From contig JAFGFP010000116.1 in assembly GCA_016931015.1 (NCBI GenBank), forward strand, positions 1 through 12,670: a stretch of DNA of 12,670 nt, in the 5' to 3' direction. Source of the stretch: Dehalococcoidales bacterium. GTDB taxonomy: Bacteria; Chloroflexota; Dehalococcoidia; Dehalococcoidales; UBA5760. A model generated the notes under the pieces. It did not search any database and was not told the origin of the DNA. It saw only the letters and a program-made list of their open reading frames with translations. Below are positions 1-7,432 of the stretch, piece after piece; positions within the stretch are counted from its first letter, which is position 1, and the number at the start of each line of letters is the position of its first letter. Both the position numbers and the translations under genes were made by a program.

Positions 1-67
1 ACGTCCGGCTCTCTTATTATCTGTTACCCTGTTTCGTTTGCCTGTGGCATATCCCCCAAATCCCCCC

Positions 68-95
68 TTGAAAGTGGCCGGATATGTGGTATAAT
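68..95 (+). promoter_or_regulatory. sigma70-type promoter with extended -10 for the cysteine-repeat protein gene
   Basis: The -35 hexamer TTGAAA (68-73) is followed after 16 bp by a perfect -10 TATAAT (90-95). TGG directly before it (87-89) forms the TGn extended -10 element. Transcription should start near 102, giving a leader of about 55 bases before the ATG at 157. The leader holds a short inverted repeat, GGAAA at 123-127 and TTTCC at 136-140, just before the ribosome binding site. Apart from this promoter I see nothing coding or repeated in bases 1-156. Confidence 0.75.
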
Positions 96-156
96 AGCCC
101 CACTAATCTCTAAGGGGTAGTCGGAAAAAGGATACTTTCCCAAGAGGAGGTGTGAG

Positions 157-2370
157 ATGAGAAAAAGGGTTTTCCTGCTTTTTTCGTCTTTTCTTGCCCT
201 GGCCATGGTGGCCGTTATTCCTTCCGAGCTGGTAGCGGCCAGATGGGCGTCTCCGGAACCGCCCGCGGAGCCGGCTGCAGCGCAGCAGGCGGAAGCGGAA
301 AAACTAGTCGAAAGCATCCTCGCCGAGCTTAACCAGGCTAAGGGGATGACCACCGATGAGGGAGTCATCGGGCAGATAAATGGCATTATCGATACGGTGA
401 GAAAGCTGGAGTGGCTCGAGTTCACCAATCAGGAACAGAACGCCCTGAGGTTGAAGTATGCCATCGCCGAAAATCTTGAGAACCTGATAAACGAGCTGCC
501 GCTGGCGGTAGCCGGGGCGACCACGGCGTTGGCGGCGGCCACGGAGGCAAATCCGCTGCATGAAGAGCTGGTAAGGGTGCGGGCCAAGATAGAACGGCTT
601 ATCGCCCTGGAGACCCCTCTGGAAGCGGTGCCGCCGGAGATACCGACCCTGAGCCGGGTCCCGGAGACGGAGCGGCTAATCGTCTATTCAGCCAAGTTTC
701 TCTGCGGCCCCGCCTTCGGCAAGGAGGGCGTGCAGCGCGGCTCCTATTCCACGGCGGTTAACGTGCACAATCCTCATGACGGCCGGGTGGTGCTCTACAA
801 GAAGGCGGTCATCGCCCAGCGTGAGGACGAACCCCGGGGCCGGATATCCGAGTTTCACCGGGTCGTCCTGGGGCCGGACGAAGCAATCGAGATTGACTGC
901 CTTGATATCTACGGTCTGCTCGGGCCCGATGAAGAAGAGCCGGATTTGACTACCACCGGCCAGCAGCAGACGCTGACCGCACTTACTCCGAGCACGGCTG
1001 AAGATTCGGGCGGCACCCTGATACAGACGAGCGACATCGTGCCGGTGAGCTCTCTGGTGCGGTTTATTAAGGGTTTCGTGGTTATCTACGCCTCCGCCCC
1101 CCTCGATGTCGTCGCCGTCTATACCGCCAGCACCCCGGTCGGTTTCAGCCTGGATGTCGAGTACCTCTCGCCCTCCACCGCCTCGACGATACCCTATACC
1201 CCACCGACCGAGGGGGAGGAGTGTCCTCAGGGATGCCGCTGTCTTACCAGGGAAGAGGCGCTGAAAGCGGGGCTGACCGCCTGGTGCGGCGGTGAGGTGA
1301 AAATCTGCGAGTACGATGAAAATCAGCAGCCGATACGCTACTGCTTCGAGGAGCCGACCGAGCAGGTAAGCTGTCCTCGGGGGTGTCAGTGCCTGACCGC
1401 GGCGGTGGCTCAGGAGAAGGGTTTAGCGACCTGCCCCGGAGAGACGAGGCCGTGCGGCACCGATGCCGATGGTAATTTTATCTACTGCTATGAGATACCC
1501 ACCGAGGAGGGAGAGTGCCCTCAGGGCTGCGAATGTTTGGCACTGACCGAGGCGGAAGCGGCGCGTCAGGACATGGAGCGGTGCCTCGATGCAAGCTGCG
1601 GCACCGATGTCACCGGTAAGGCGATGTACTGCTACCGGAAGACGACTCAGGTGCAGTGCCCCGATGATTGTCAGTGTCTGGCGATGAGTCAGGACGAGGC
1701 AAGTAAGCAGGGCCTGGAGATGTGCCTCGACGTGAGCTGCGGCACCGATGCCGATGGTAACGCTATGTACTGCTACCGGCGGGCGAGCCAGGTGGAGTGC
1801 CCGGATGATTGCTACTGTCTGGCGATGAGCCCGGCGGCGGCAGAGGAGCAGGGCCTGGAGCAGTGCCTCGACGTGAGCTGCGGCACTGATGCCGCTGGCG
1901 TCGTGATGTACTGCTACCGGGAGGCGACGACCGAAGACGAATGTCCTGGGAACTGTCAGTGTCTCAGCGATAGAGAGGCCAGGAACCTCGGCTATACCCT
2001 TTGCGGCGGGAAACGGATACCCTGCGGCTATGTCCCCGGGGCCGCCGAGAAGTGGTGCTATGAGCCGGCCGTACCCACCAGAATCAGCATCGAGCCGACT
2101 CAGGCCAGTAATCTGATTGGCACCGAGCATGAGGTCACCGTTACCGTGTATGACAAGTACGGCAGTCCCATACCCAGTCTGACGGTAACCATCACCGTCA
2201 GCGGGGCCAACAGTATGGCTCCGGTGACGCTGACGACCAATACTAACGGTCAGGTCAGCTTCGACTACGTGGGTAATAAGACCGGTAACGATACCATCGT
2301 GGCTACCATCGCGGCTGGTTTACAGGCGACGGCCTTTAAGAGCTGGTATCAGCGTGGTGCCGCTCAGTAG
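157..2370 (+). CDS. secreted cysteine-repeat protein with C-terminal bacterial Ig-like domain
   Basis: This 737-residue exported protein is of unknown function. The ATG at 157 follows AGAGGAGG at a good distance and opens a signal peptide (Arg/Lys start, hydrophobic core to about residue 27). Residues 42-150 are Ala/Glu-rich and probably helical. Residues 170-335 form a beta-rich region with a VNVHNP motif and a hydrophobic block ending in VVAVYTA; similar unnamed regions occur in other bacterial surface proteins. Residues 356-635 are six tandem repeats with six cysteines each, of the form C-x3-C-x-C-L ... C ... C ... YC. Residues 640-737 look like a Big_1/invasin-type Ig domain (VTVTVYDKYGSPIP, then TNTNGQVSFDY). 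There is no membrane anchor or LPxTG motif, so it is free or non-covalently attached. Disulfide-rigid repeats and a terminal Ig domain suggest an adhesin or binding role; that is inference. It converges with the minus-strand block. Confidence 0.9.
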   Translation: MRKRVFLLFSSFLALAMVAVIPSELVAARWASPEPPAEPAAAQQAEAEKLVESILAELNQAKGMTTDEGVIGQINGIIDTVRKLEWLEFTNQEQNALRLKYAIAENLENLINELPLAVAGATTALAAATEANPLHEELVRVRAKIERLIALETPLEAVPPEIPTLSRVPETERLIVYSAKFLCGPAFGKEGVQRGSYSTAVNVHNPHDGRVVLYKKAVIAQREDEPRGRISEFHRVVLGPDEAIEIDCLDIYGLLGPDEEEPDLTTTGQQQTLTALTPSTAEDSGGTLIQTSDIVPVSSLVRFIKGFVVIYASAPLDVVAVYTASTPVGFSLDVEYLSPSTASTIPYTPPTEGEECPQGCRCLTREEALKAGLTAWCGGEVKICEYDENQQPIRYCFEEPTEQVSCPRGCQCLTAAVAQEKGLATCPGETRPCGTDADGNFIYCYEIPTEEGECPQGCECLALTEAEAARQDMERCLDASCGTDVTGKAMYCYRKTTQVQCPDDCQCLAMSQDEASKQGLEMCLDVSCGTDADGNAMYCYRRASQVECPDDCYCLAMSPAAAEEQGLEQCLDVSCGTDAAGVVMYCYREATTEDECPGNCQCLSDREARNLGYTLCGGKRIPCGYVPGAAEKWCYEPAVPTRISIEPTQASNLIGTEHEVTVTVYDKYGSPIPSLTVTITVSGANSMAPVTLTTNTNGQVSFDYVGNKTGNDTIVATIAAGLQATAFKSWYQRGAAQ
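1222..2061 (+). repeat. six tandem in-frame repeats (47-50 codons each) encoding six-cysteine modules
   Basis: Repeat units begin at codons 356, 406, 454, 501, 548 and 596, so the period is 50, 48, 47, 47 and 48 residues. Each unit has cysteines in the same places. Units 3, 4 and 5 are the most alike at the DNA level: a 23-base stretch starting TGCCTCGACGTGAGC is identical at 1723-1745 and 1864-1886, exactly 141 bases (47 codons) apart. This points to recent tandem duplication within the gene. Unit 6 is the most divergent and leads into the Ig-like domain. Confidence 0.9.
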
Positions 2371-2410
2371 GCGTAAGTAGTTACTGATACGATTACCGAA
2401 CTGTTTTTAG

Positions 2411-2473
2411 CGGCGGGTAGAGAATCGCCGGGGCCGGGTTCAGGATGTGAGCGCCCGGCTCCGGCGAGCTTTT
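2411..2473 (+). terminator. possible terminator region after the cysteine-repeat gene
   Basis: The 133 bases between the two convergent genes hold three small inverted repeats. These are CGGCG/CGCCG (2411-2415 and 2426-2430), GCCGGG/CCCGGC (2433-2438 and 2454-2459), and GCTC-CGGC-GAGC (2458-2469) followed directly by TTTT (2470-2473). The last reads as a weak intrinsic terminator on the plus strand. No matching U-tract is seen for the opposite direction. Confidence 0.35.
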
Positions 2474-2503
2474 GCGGAATCGGTCACGGGTGGAGGCTCC
2501 AGG

Positions 2504-2965
2504 CTATTGAACCTTGAAGGAGGCGCTGGTTACCTCTTTCCCGTCGAGGTAGAGAACGACCTGGTAGTCTCCCTTGGGCCAGTTGCTCTCGGGGGCCGTT
2601 ATGGAGAAGCTTACGTAGCCGCTGCCGGTGGCGGTCGTGTTCCAGGTGTCAATCAGGTAGTCAACCTCTTCTCCGGTCTCGCCCCTGACGAATATCCACT
2701 CCGACTTTATCTCGGAGCCGGCCGGGGCGTTAGCCAGCTTGGCCGAGCAGAAAATCTCCGCGGTGTCGGGAGCAAAGGAGCTGGTCGGCTCGACCGGCTC
2801 TCCGGTATCCGGGTTTACCGACCGGCACATGGTGGCTTTAGTCAGGGAGGTGGCCGAGGAGGCGCCGCCGGGAAGGCTGACCTCGCCCCCGGCGCAGCCG
2901 GCCAGCAGGAATGCCGCCAGAGCCAGTATTGAGACAGCGGTGAGGCGTAGTCTCTTTCCCTTCAT
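2504..2965 (-). CDS. secreted lipoprotein with a single Ig-like beta domain
   Basis: This is a 153-residue lipoprotein of unknown function. I start it at the ATG at 2965, not at the ATG 20 codons upstream (3025). The 2965 start has a near-ideal site (AAAGGAGG, then TAGCAAT) and opens directly into a lipoprotein signal peptide. The basic start and hydrophobic stretch end in the lipobox LAGC, with Cys24 as the lipidated residue. The mature part is one beta-sandwich-like domain with Cys47 and Cys73 placed for a disulfide, a conserved-looking NPDTGEPVEPT segment, and a C-terminal WPKGDYQVVLYLDGKEV pattern typical of Ig-like folds. It lies about 106 bases downstream of the ECF S-subunit gene with its own promoter between, so it may be expressed separately or with the transporter. 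A link to substrate capture is possible but unproven. Confidence 0.85.
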   Translation of the reverse strand: MKGKRLRLTAVSILALAAFLLAGCAGGEVSLPGGASSATSLTKATMCRSVNPDTGEPVEPTSSFAPDTAEIFCSAKLANAPAGSEIKSEWIFVRGETGEEVDYLIDTWNTTATGSGYVSFSITAPESNWPKGDYQVVLYLDGKEVTSASFKVQ

Positions 2966-3013
2966 ATTGCTACCTCCTTTTTTGTCGCTTACGGCGGGAA
3001 CGATTTTAGGGGT

Positions 3014-3042
3014 ATTGAAACACAATATCGGGGGCGCGTCAA
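3014..3042 (-). promoter_or_regulatory. candidate promoter for the lipoprotein gene
   Basis: On the minus strand TTGACG (3042-3037) is followed after 17 bp by TTCAAT (3019-3014). A TGT just before the -10 makes it an extended -10 type. The -35 matches consensus at five of six bases, the -10 at four of six. Transcription would begin near 3007, leaving a 40-base leader to the ATG at 2965. Confidence 0.5.
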
Positions 3043-3071
3043 TACCGGGTTTGTCTAGCGGCTGGACTCCT

Positions 3072-3797
3072 CTAGGGTAGGGCCGCCGCCCTCTTTTCCG
3101 GCCCGGATGTCTGCCACTGGAACCTCTTACGGAACCGCTCCAGGATGCTGATGGTCTTGTTACCCCAGAGCCCCAGGAAGATGGCGTTGGCTACGGCGTG
3201 GGCGGTATCGAACCAGAGGCTGTTAAGCAGAGAGACAAGAAAGGTCCTCGGCGTCAGGGGATAGACGAAGGCGGCCCAGAACCACAGGTTCATTACGATT
3301 CCGAAGAGATAGCCCCAGACTACACCGAAGAAGATGAGCCCCCGGCGTCCCGGGTTGAGGCGTCTTAAGTAGCTGGCGCTGACCCCGCTCAGCCCCCAGG
3401 CGAACATCTGGTAGATAGTCCACGGGCCCTGTCCCAGGAAGAAGTTGGAGACGAGGGCGGTGATGGCCCCGACCATGAATCCGGCCAGCGGCCCGAAGAC
3501 ATACCCGGAGCAGATTATGAGGTAGGTGCAGGGCTGGACGCTGGGGATGGCGGCGAAGGGGATGCGCACCACCGCGGAGACCGTGCCCAGTATGCCGATG
3601 AGGGCTATCTCCTTGGAGCCGGTGGCCTTGGTCTCGAACTCGAAGAAGAAGGCCACGATGGTCAGGGCGACTAAGACAATCGACATAAGCCCCCAGTTCT
3701 GCAGGATGCCCAGAGGGGAGGGGCTTACTACCGGCGCTAGAAAGGAGGCTACGGCCAGACCGGAGATAACGGCCAGGAATACGTATCTCGGTTTCAT
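3072..3797 (-). CDS. ECF transporter substrate-binding (S) subunit, candidate corrinoid/vitamin type
   Basis: This is a 241-residue polytopic membrane protein and the likely substrate-specificity subunit of the energy-coupling factor importer encoded just upstream. Its ATG overlaps the stop of the ATPase gene (ATGA), so translation is coupled. Residues 62-222 give the S-subunit pattern: a helix with VRIPFAAIPSVQP, then YVFGPLAGFMVGAITALVSN, then a GPWTIYQMFAWGLSG loop-helix, and three further hydrophobic segments. S subunits of the riboflavin and cobalamin (CbrT-like) type share this glycine-rich second helix. About 60 extra N-terminal residues hold two further hydrophobic stretches, so the protein is longer than the usual 170-200 residues. 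The substrate cannot be read from sequence alone. Cobalamin or a related corrinoid is inferred from the transcobalamin-like neighbours. Confidence 0.85.
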   Translation of the reverse strand: MKPRYVFLAVISGLAVASFLAPVVSPSPLGILQNWGLMSIVLVALTIVAFFFEFETKATGSKEIALIGILGTVSAVVRIPFAAIPSVQPCTYLIICSGYVFGPLAGFMVGAITALVSNFFLGQGPWTIYQMFAWGLSGVSASYLRRLNPGRRGLIFFGVVWGYLFGIVMNLWFWAAFVYPLTPRTFLVSLLNSLWFDTAHAVANAIFLGLWGNKTISILERFRKRFQWQTSGPEKRAAALP

Positions 3798-5473
3798 GAC
3801 AGCACGTCCAGGGCTTCGCTCACGGTCAGAATCTTGCTCGAGACGCCGTAGCGGGCGAACGGCTGTAGCAGGCGGTTTATCTGCGGCGAAAAGAGTAGAG
3901 CTTGAGAGAGGACGTCGTGCTTTTCCCCGTCGACGACCACCCTGCCCTCGCTCAGGAGAATGACCCGCTCGGCGTGCTCGGCGACTATCTCGACGTCGTG
4001 GCTGACCAGGACCACGGTGTTACCCTGGGCGCAGTAGTCCTTGAGAAAGCGCATCAGCTCGCTCTTCAAGTGGTACTCCATGCCCCGGGTCGGTTCGTCG
4101 AGGATGAGAATCCTGGGGCCGGCCACCAGCACCGAGGCCAGGGCCACCCGCTGTTTTTCGCCCCCGCTCAGCGAGCGCGGGTAGTGCTCTTTAAGCCCGG
4201 TGAGGTGAAACTCCTCCAGTACCTGGCCGGTGCGGCGCTCGATTTCATCGTTGCTGAAGCCGAGAGCCTTCAGGGTGAAGGTAATCTCGTCGTAGACGGT
4301 GTCGGCGAAGAGGTGGTCGTTAGGGTTCTGAAAGACGAAGCCGACCTTACGTGCCAGCTGGGCAATAGTCGCCTCTCTGGTGTCGGTTCCGTCTACCATA
4401 ATTCTGCCCTTGGTGGGGACGAGCAGGCGGTTAAAGTGCTTGACCAGGGTGGTCTTCCCGGAGGCATTTCGTCCCATGACCGCCACGAACTCACCGGCCC
4501 TCAGCTCCAGGTTGACGTTCTTCAGGGCGGTAAGGCCGTTCGGGTAGGCATACCACAGGTTTTTGACCTCAATCAGGGCTTTCCCGTCCGTCTTTTGCTG
4601 AGCCACGGCGCTATCCGCCGGTGGGGAGCGGTCTTTTAAGGTCTTCTTCAGCAGTGCCCGGCCATCTTTAACCGTGAGCGGGACTCTATCGATAGTTGCG
4701 TCACGTTTCTTTAGCTCCTGAAACAGCCGAATCAGGGGTGGGACTCCGATACCGAGGTCGGAAAGCTCCCGGTAGCGGTTGGTCAGGATGTCGTTTACCC
4801 CGCCGTCGAGGCTAATCGCCCCCTTATCGATGACTATCAGCCGGTCGGCATACTGGAGCACCCGGTCGAGGCGGTGCTCCACCAGGAGCACGGTCAGGCC
4901 GAGCTCGTGGTTGAGCTGGGTGACTATCGAGAGCACCTCTTCGGCGCCCTTGGGGTCGAGCTCCGAGGTCGGTTCGTCCAGTATTAAGACGCTGGGGTGG
5001 AGCGCCAGCACCGAGGCGATGGCGACCTTTTGCTTTTCGCCGCCGGAGAGCTCGCTCAGGGGCCGGTGGCGGAGGCCGGCGATACCGAGCGTGTCCAGTG
5101 ATTCCTCAAGGCGCTTGGCGATGAGGTGTCGCGTGAAGCCGAGGTTCTCCAACCCGAAGGCGACCTCGCGCTCCACGTCCATGCTTACCAGCTGGTTCTC
5201 CGGGTCCTGAAAGACGAAGCCGACTTTCTCGGCCAGTTCCCCGGTCGATGATTTGAGCGTATCCAGTCCGGCAACACTCACCCGCCCCGATATTTTGCCG
5301 CCGTAGAAGTGGGGAATGAGGCCGTTAAGGCAGCGGCACAGGCTCGACTTACCTCCCCCGGAGGGGCCGGTGAGAAGCACGAACTCACCGTCCCTTACCC
5401 TGAGGTTTACGTCCTTAAGGGCCGGTTGGGTGGTGTCGCTGTAGTAAAAGGTCAGGTCTGCTATTTTAATCAA
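3794..5473 (-). CDS. fused ECF transporter ATPase (EcfA-EcfA' in one chain)
   Basis: The two nucleotide-binding subunits of the ECF importer are fused in one 559-residue protein; they hydrolyse ATP on the cytoplasmic face to drive uptake. Half 1 has Walker A GPSGGGKSS (36-44), Q-loop Gln89, signature LSGGEKQ (142-148), Walker B LILDEP (163-168) and switch His200. Half 2 has Walker A GRNASGKTT (334-342), Gln382, LSGGEKQ (435-441), Walker B LILDEP (456-461) and His492. A linker of about 60 residues (240-300) joins them. All catalytic residues of both sites are intact. The start is a TTG at 5473: the MIKIADLTFYYSD opening fits the family and no ATG lies near. It overlaps the end of the T-subunit gene by eight bases, with GAGGGT inside that gene as a likely ribosome site. 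Confidence 0.95.
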   Translation of the reverse strand: MIKIADLTFYYSDTTQPALKDVNLRVRDGEFVLLTGPSGGGKSSLCRCLNGLIPHFYGGKISGRVSVAGLDTLKSSTGELAEKVGFVFQDPENQLVSMDVEREVAFGLENLGFTRHLIAKRLEESLDTLGIAGLRHRPLSELSGGEKQKVAIASVLALHPSVLILDEPTSELDPKGAEEVLSIVTQLNHELGLTVLLVEHRLDRVLQYADRLIVIDKGAISLDGGVNDILTNRYRELSDLGIGVPPLIRLFQELKKRDATIDRVPLTVKDGRALLKKTLKDRSPPADSAVAQQKTDGKALIEVKNLWYAYPNGLTALKNVNLELRAGEFVAVMGRNASGKTTLVKHFNRLLVPTKGRIMVDGTDTREATIAQLARKVGFVFQNPNDHLFADTVYDEITFTLKALGFSNDEIERRTGQVLEEFHLTGLKEHYPRSLSGGEKQRVALASVLVAGPRILILDEPTRGMEYHLKSELMRFLKDYCAQGNTVVLVSHDVEIVAEHAERVILLSEGRVVVDGEKHDVLSQALLFSPQINRLLQPFARYGVSSKILTVSEALDVLS

Positions 5474-6392
5474 GGTCTACCCTCTGTTTAAGATGGGCCA
5501 GCGGCAGCAGGGCCACCAATAATAATACCATCAGCCCCAAAAGCCACCACTCTCCGGGGGTGAGATTTATCCAGGAGAGGCTGGGGTAGTACTGGTACTG
5601 CCCGTAGCCGTGAGTACCCATGAAGATACCCAGGGCACCGGGGAGCAGGGAGACCGCCAGGGCGGCCGTGTCGGATGGGCTAAAGCTGATGTCGCGGTAG
5701 AAGGTGCGCTTACGGCCGGTGCCGAAGGCGCGCGACTCCATGGCCTCGGCGACCTGGACGGCCCGGTCGAGGGAGTTGGTGAGCAGGGCGGTCACGATGG
5801 AGGCACGGCTCTTGATTCGTTGTCTCAGCTTGCCCTTGTCCATCTCCAGGCCCCGGGCGCGCTGCACGTCGGTAATCCGGTCGACGTCGTCGAGCAGGGT
5901 GGGCATGAACCGGGTGGAGAGCGAGGTTACCAGCACCGATTTATAGGGCAGCTTCATCTTTATCATGGCCAGCATCATGTCGTCGGGGTTCACCGTCAGG
6001 GTGAGCAGTGCGAAGGCGGAGATTATGGCCAGCAGGCGCAGGGACATGGCCACCCCGTAGAGGATTGCCTCCAGGGTTATCACCGGAGCCCCGAGCAGGG
6101 GCAAGTGTCCCGGCAGCTCGACGAGAACGTGCGTGCCGTGAGAGCTCACCAGGGCGTTTATCAGGATAATCGCCCCCGAGAGATACAGGGCGAGCTTCAT
6201 AAAGGCACGCCACTCGGCGCCCACCCGGCTCGCCCTGACCAGGGGCAGCGTCGCCAGAAACAGGAGCAGCAGAAAGAGGGGGCTATCGAGCACCAGGGCC
6301 AGGATGAGGATACTGATAATCCAGCCCAGTTTGGGGAAGGGGTTGAGCCGGTGCACCGGGGTGTTTCTGTCCTGGTATCTAAAGCTTCTCAC
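5466..6392 (-). CDS. ECF transporter transmembrane (T) subunit
   Basis: This 308-residue EcfT/CbiQ-family scaffold couples the ATPase to the S subunit in the membrane. Four or more hydrophobic segments lie at about 24-52, 68-84, 105-135 and 243-260, and one at the C-terminus (282-300). The cytoplasmic coupling region carries the two family signatures: VQRARG (Ala-Arg-Gly at 179-181) and ESRAFG (around 219-224), which contact the ATPase grooves. The N-terminal DRNTPVHRLNPFPKL is also typical (the HRLNPRTKL-type motif). The start is GTG at 6392; its G is shared with the TAG stop of the DUF4430 gene, and AAAGGTG lies upstream. The gene order T, A-A', S indicates a dedicated rather than a shared ECF module. 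Confidence 0.92.
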   Translation of the reverse strand: MRSFRYQDRNTPVHRLNPFPKLGWIISILILALVLDSPLFLLLLFLATLPLVRASRVGAEWRAFMKLALYLSGAIILINALVSSHGTHVLVELPGHLPLLGAPVITLEAILYGVAMSLRLLAIISAFALLTLTVNPDDMMLAMIKMKLPYKSVLVTSLSTRFMPTLLDDVDRITDVQRARGLEMDKGKLRQRIKSRASIVTALLTNSLDRAVQVAEAMESRAFGTGRKRTFYRDISFSPSDTAALAVSLLPGALGIFMGTHGYGQYQYYPSLSWINLTPGEWWLLGLMVLLLVALLPLAHLKQRVDLD

Positions 6393-7432
6393 TAAGGCAC
6401 CTTTAATATCTTGCCGTCGGCGATAACCGCGGCGCCGGCGTACCGGAACTCGTAATAGCTATCAATCAGGGTCTCGGCGGCGGCCCTCACCCCGGCCTCG
6501 TCCAGACCGGAGACCATCCAGACGACGTTCTCGCAGGCGCCGGTGCCCTTGGGGTTCCAGATGCTCTGGGTCGCCTGGATGAGACCGGTGCCCTCGTTAT
6601 ATTCGGCGCTGAGATTACCCGCAGGGTCGAAGACCCGGAGGGAGCCGTCCTCGAAGCGGCCGTAAAACCCGAGCCGGTTCCAGGGCTCGTTCAGCTCCGT
6701 AATCGGTGCGAAGTTACTATCGCCGAGGAGAATCAGGTTGCTTTTCTCTTTAGCCTCCGGGGAAAGCTCGTCCCAGTCCCGGCAGGTGACCTCGCCCACC
6801 CCCAGTTCCGCCAGGCTGTCGGCTATCTCGCGGGCGGTTTCCTCCCAGCCGTCCTGATAGACGACTACCGTCGGGTAGACCTTGCCCCGGTAGCCGTTCC
6901 GGAAGGGCGCCGGGTAGTCGCCGATGATGGCCGGCACGAACTGGTGGAAGTCCCAGTTGTGGTAGTCCCAGTGCTCGGTATCGCCGGGCTGAAGCGGGTA
7001 GTCTAGGGCCCCTGTATTTGACATAATGCCATTGAAAAACACGAACCAGTCCTCTTTGCTGGTGTGACTCCCGGAGTATCCCGAGCTCAGCCCGTTGATG
7101 GCGTCAACGAAGCCGCCCCCGTAGCTGGTCTCCACCTCGGCTACCTCCATGAGGGCCGCCATGGCTGAGGTATCGCCGCTGATGCTGATGGTCTCGTCGA
7201 GCATGACCTGGCTGCCGAAGTCGCGGGTGACGATGATATTTACCTCGTCGTCGGGCGCTGCCGCCGCCTGGTAGGGCTCTTCGGGCTCCGTTGGTTGGGT
7301 GGGGGCGGGGGGCAGCTTCGGGATAGGGTCGCTGGGGGCGCTGGGCGCTGTTTGGCAACTGCACAGAGCGACTATCAGTACTGCCAAAAGGAAGAGCTTA
7401 GCTGCGGTTACCCCCGGGCTCGGTCGTCTCAT
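6392..7432 (-). CDS. DUF4430 (transcobalamin beta-domain-like) lipoprotein with S-layer-like C-terminal domain
   Basis: This 346-residue surface lipoprotein has a hydrophobic signal ending in LCSC (Cys24 or Cys26 lipidated), then a Pro-rich linker to residue 60. Residues 62-157 match the DUF4430 pattern: a beta strand, MAALMEVAEVETSYGGGFVDAINGL, then WFVFFNGI ... ALDYPLQPGD with an aromatic end. DUF4430 is the fold of the C-terminal beta domain of animal transcobalamin and intrinsic factor, which closes over cobalamin. Residues 184-346 form an alpha/beta domain (TVVVYQDGW, LILLGDSN, GTGLIQATQSIWNP, VVWMVSGLDEAGVRAAAETL) resembling the GGPxAN / GxxxxGTxAA regions of S-layer-type proteins. Its ATG shares one base with the upstream stop (TGATG) and the T gene follows with one base shared, so it is translated with the importer. 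The likely role is presenting the substrate to the S subunit. Corrinoid specificity is inference. Confidence 0.82.
   Translation of the reverse strand: MRRPSPGVTAAKLFLLAVLIVALCSCQTAPSAPSDPIPKLPPAPTQPTEPEEPYQAAAAPDDEVNIIVTRDFGSQVMLDETISISGDTSAMAALMEVAEVETSYGGGFVDAINGLSSGYSGSHTSKEDWFVFFNGIMSNTGALDYPLQPGDTEHWDYHNWDFHQFVPAIIGDYPAPFRNGYRGKVYPTVVVYQDGWEETAREIADSLAELGVGEVTCRDWDELSPEAKEKSNLILLGDSNFAPITELNEPWNRLGFYGRFEDGSLRVFDPAGNLSAEYNEGTGLIQATQSIWNPKGTGACENVVWMVSGLDEAGVRAAAETLIDSYYEFRYAGAAVIADGKILKVP

Noticed and set aside
1222..2061. CRISPR array or non-coding tandem repeat
   Set aside because: The units are 141-150 bases, contiguous, in frame, and diverge at codon level while conserving cysteines. 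There are no unique spacers.
1423..2130. 235-codon minus-strand ORF opposite the cysteine repeats
   Set aside because: It mirrors the plus-strand repeat periodicity and has no ribosome site. The plus frame has a signal peptide, ordered domains and a promoter.
2966..3025. Longer start for the lipoprotein gene (ATG at 3025)
   Set aside because: The extra 20 residues would precede a perfect lipoprotein signal peptide. The ATG at 2965 has an ideal AAAGGAGG site, and the candidate -10 element (3014-3019) lies inside the longer version.
5610..6395. Plus-strand ORF opposite the ECF T gene
   Set aside because: It is a Gln/His/Gly-rich antisense shadow. The minus frame carries the EcfT signatures.
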